Positions 5,016 through 5,693 of a stretch of 5,693 nucleotides of DNA are shown piece after piece. Origin of the DNA: Dehalococcoidia bacterium (GTDB taxonomy: Bacteria; Chloroflexota; Dehalococcoidia; Dehalococcoidales; Fen-1064); the NCBI GenBank assembly GCA_030691775.1, contig JAUYDN010000229.1, positions 1-5,693 of the forward strand, given 5' to 3'. The number at the start of each line of letters is the position of its first letter. The stretch's first letter is position 1. Below the pieces are notes generated by a model, which saw nothing but the letters and a program-made list of their open reading frames with translations, searched no databases and was not told where the DNA came from. The position numbers and the translations under genes are program-made.

Positions 5016-5150
5016 GGGGTACTTAAGGTATGGCCACGTCTGACTCCGAAAAAATATTTTTCACCGGTCAACGGGTCTTCGGTAAACGGTCATCAGTAAC
5101 TATTTCCCGCTCACATCTGAAATCCTGACTTCGGTTCCGATTTCTTCGGG
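5016..5150. other. Intergenic DNA between the MFS gene and the kamA promoter
   Basis: No gene is seen. The segment holds a perfect 12-bp AT palindrome AAAAATATTTTT (5050-5061), then two near-identical 10-mers CGGTCAACGG (5065-5074) and CGGTAAACGG (5080-5089) whose starts are 15 bp apart. A third CGGTCA begins at 5087. They lie 50-80 bp upstream of the kamA -35 box, where an activator could bind, but that is only positional. Confidence 0.3.
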
Positions 5151-5156
5151 TCAGGA
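5123..5156 (-). terminator. Possible weak terminator hairpin at the end of the MFS gene
   Basis: TCCTGAC (5123-5129) and GTCAGGA (5150-5156) form a perfect 7-bp stem with a 20-base loop that includes the MFS stop codon. In the MFS direction it is followed only by ATTTC, not a proper U-tract. Termination would be weak at best, so read-through into the kamA cassette is possible. Confidence 0.3.
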
Positions 5157-5693
5157 CCTTTTCCAGAGGCGCTTGATGCGTCTTGAGAAAACTCCCGGCG
5201 CTCTTTTGATATCCGCCAGGGTGAAACCATCCAGCAGGAGGTCTTTGATACTGACGGGTGATACGCTACGCACTTCAGAGATATGCGGCAGAAATGAGAG
5301 AACGACTGTGAGGCGGGCCAGCCCGGAGACAAGAAAGATGGTGAGGAAATAGCTCCCGTTGATTTCGGGCAAGAGCGGTGCCAGGATGCCGCCGCTAAGT
5401 GAACCCAGGCTGACGCCGAGGTACATCAATGTGTTATAAATCGCAATATAGCGGGTGCGGTTTTCCTGGGGTGAAGCGTCGTAGAGAAAGATGTTGCTGG
5501 ATAATTGAAAACCTGCCCAGGTAAAACCGGAGAAAACCTGCACTACCAGAATCCAGTAAAAGTTCTGGCTGACCAGCCAGCCTATCGGTACTAATGGCAC
5601 AAGGAACGATGTGAATTTAAGCACCTTGATATTACCGGCTTTATCGGTGCGCTTTCCCCACCAGGTCATAAAACCGATGGTCGATAGGGCGGA
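5151..5693 (-). CDS. Major facilitator superfamily transporter, C-terminal half (partial)
   Basis: The frame is open to the window edge, so the 180 visible residues are the C-terminal part of a longer protein, and the internal methionine at 5667-5669 should not be taken as its start. The visible part begins with a cytoplasmic loop GKRTDKAGN (13-21), matching the MFS loop pattern G-x-x-x-D-[K/R]-x-G. Four hydrophobic segments follow at about 26-43, 45-68, 83-107 and 113-136. The third is glycine-rich (LGVSLGSLSGG, 92-102), like the helix-packing motif of these carriers. A basic cytoplasmic tail ends RRIKRLWKRS. MFS proteins move small solutes across the cytoplasmic membrane, but the substrate here cannot be told. 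The gene ends 250 bp upstream of kamA, which has its own promoter, so a functional link is possible but not shown. Confidence 0.85.
   Translation of the reverse strand, partial: SALSTIGFMTWWGKRTDKAGNIKVLKFTSFLVPLVPIGWLVSQNFYWILVVQVFSGFTWAGFQLSSNIFLYDASPQENRTRYIAIYNTLMYLGVSLGSLSGGILAPLLPEINGSYFLTIFLVSGLARLTVVLSFLPHISEVRSVSPVSIKDLLLDGFTLADIKRAPGVFSRRIKRLWKRS

Noticed and set aside
1..5693. CRISPR array, tRNA or rRNA genes
   Set aside because: I saw no regularly spaced repeats, no tRNA-like cloverleaf and no rRNA-like sequence on either strand.

Overview
This window comes from a bacterial genome of roughly balanced GC content. Every gene I can support lies on the minus strand, so the genes below are described in transcription order, from high to low coordinates. 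Start codons are a mix of ATG, GTG and TTG with recognisable Shine-Dalgarno sites. The oxygen-sensitive radical-SAM aminomutase suggests an anaerobe or microaerophile. A member of Chloroflexota (Dehalococcoidia-like) or a similar subsurface anaerobe is my best guess, but nothing here fixes the taxonomy.

Layout, right to left. (1) 5151-5693 is the C-terminal part of a major facilitator superfamily transporter that runs off the window. (2) A 250-bp intergenic region carries a good sigma70-type promoter (TTGACA, 16 bp, TAATAT) and a 16-bp near-palindrome between the predicted transcription start and the first gene. (3) A tightly packed five-gene cassette follows: a KamA-type lysine 2,3-aminomutase (3569-4900), two different D-Ala-D-Ala-ligase-like ATP-grasp enzymes (2593-3597 and 1520-2608), a GNAT acetyltransferase (1129-1611) and a MarC-family six-helix membrane protein (515-1114). 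The first four genes overlap by 29, 16 and 92 nt, and the last follows after a 17-nt gap. (4) 323-493 looks like the first about 26 residues of a second GNAT gene whose reading frame is then lost. It runs into a pair of 14-bp direct repeats that may mark a mobile-element scar. (5) About 210-310 has no gene but several inverted repeats. (6) 1-102 is the start of a lipoprotein gene with its own RBS, a TATAAT promoter and a stem-loop at the predicted transcription start.

How the genes may work together (inference). The aminomutase keeps the residues that recognise lysine in characterised lysine 2,3-aminomutase, so it should make L-beta-lysine. ATP-grasp ligases join carboxylates to amines, and GNAT enzymes acetylate amines. 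The cassette therefore reads as a pathway for a small beta-lysine-containing, possibly N-acetylated peptide or conjugate, such as a compatible solute, storage compound, cell-surface building block or secreted metabolite. It resembles in logic the ablA/ablB pathway (N-epsilon-acetyl-beta-lysine) and the NAGGN dipeptide osmolyte pathway (GNAT plus ATP-grasp), but it has two ligases and I do not recognise it as a described system. MarC may be a membrane partner, or simply co-transcribed.
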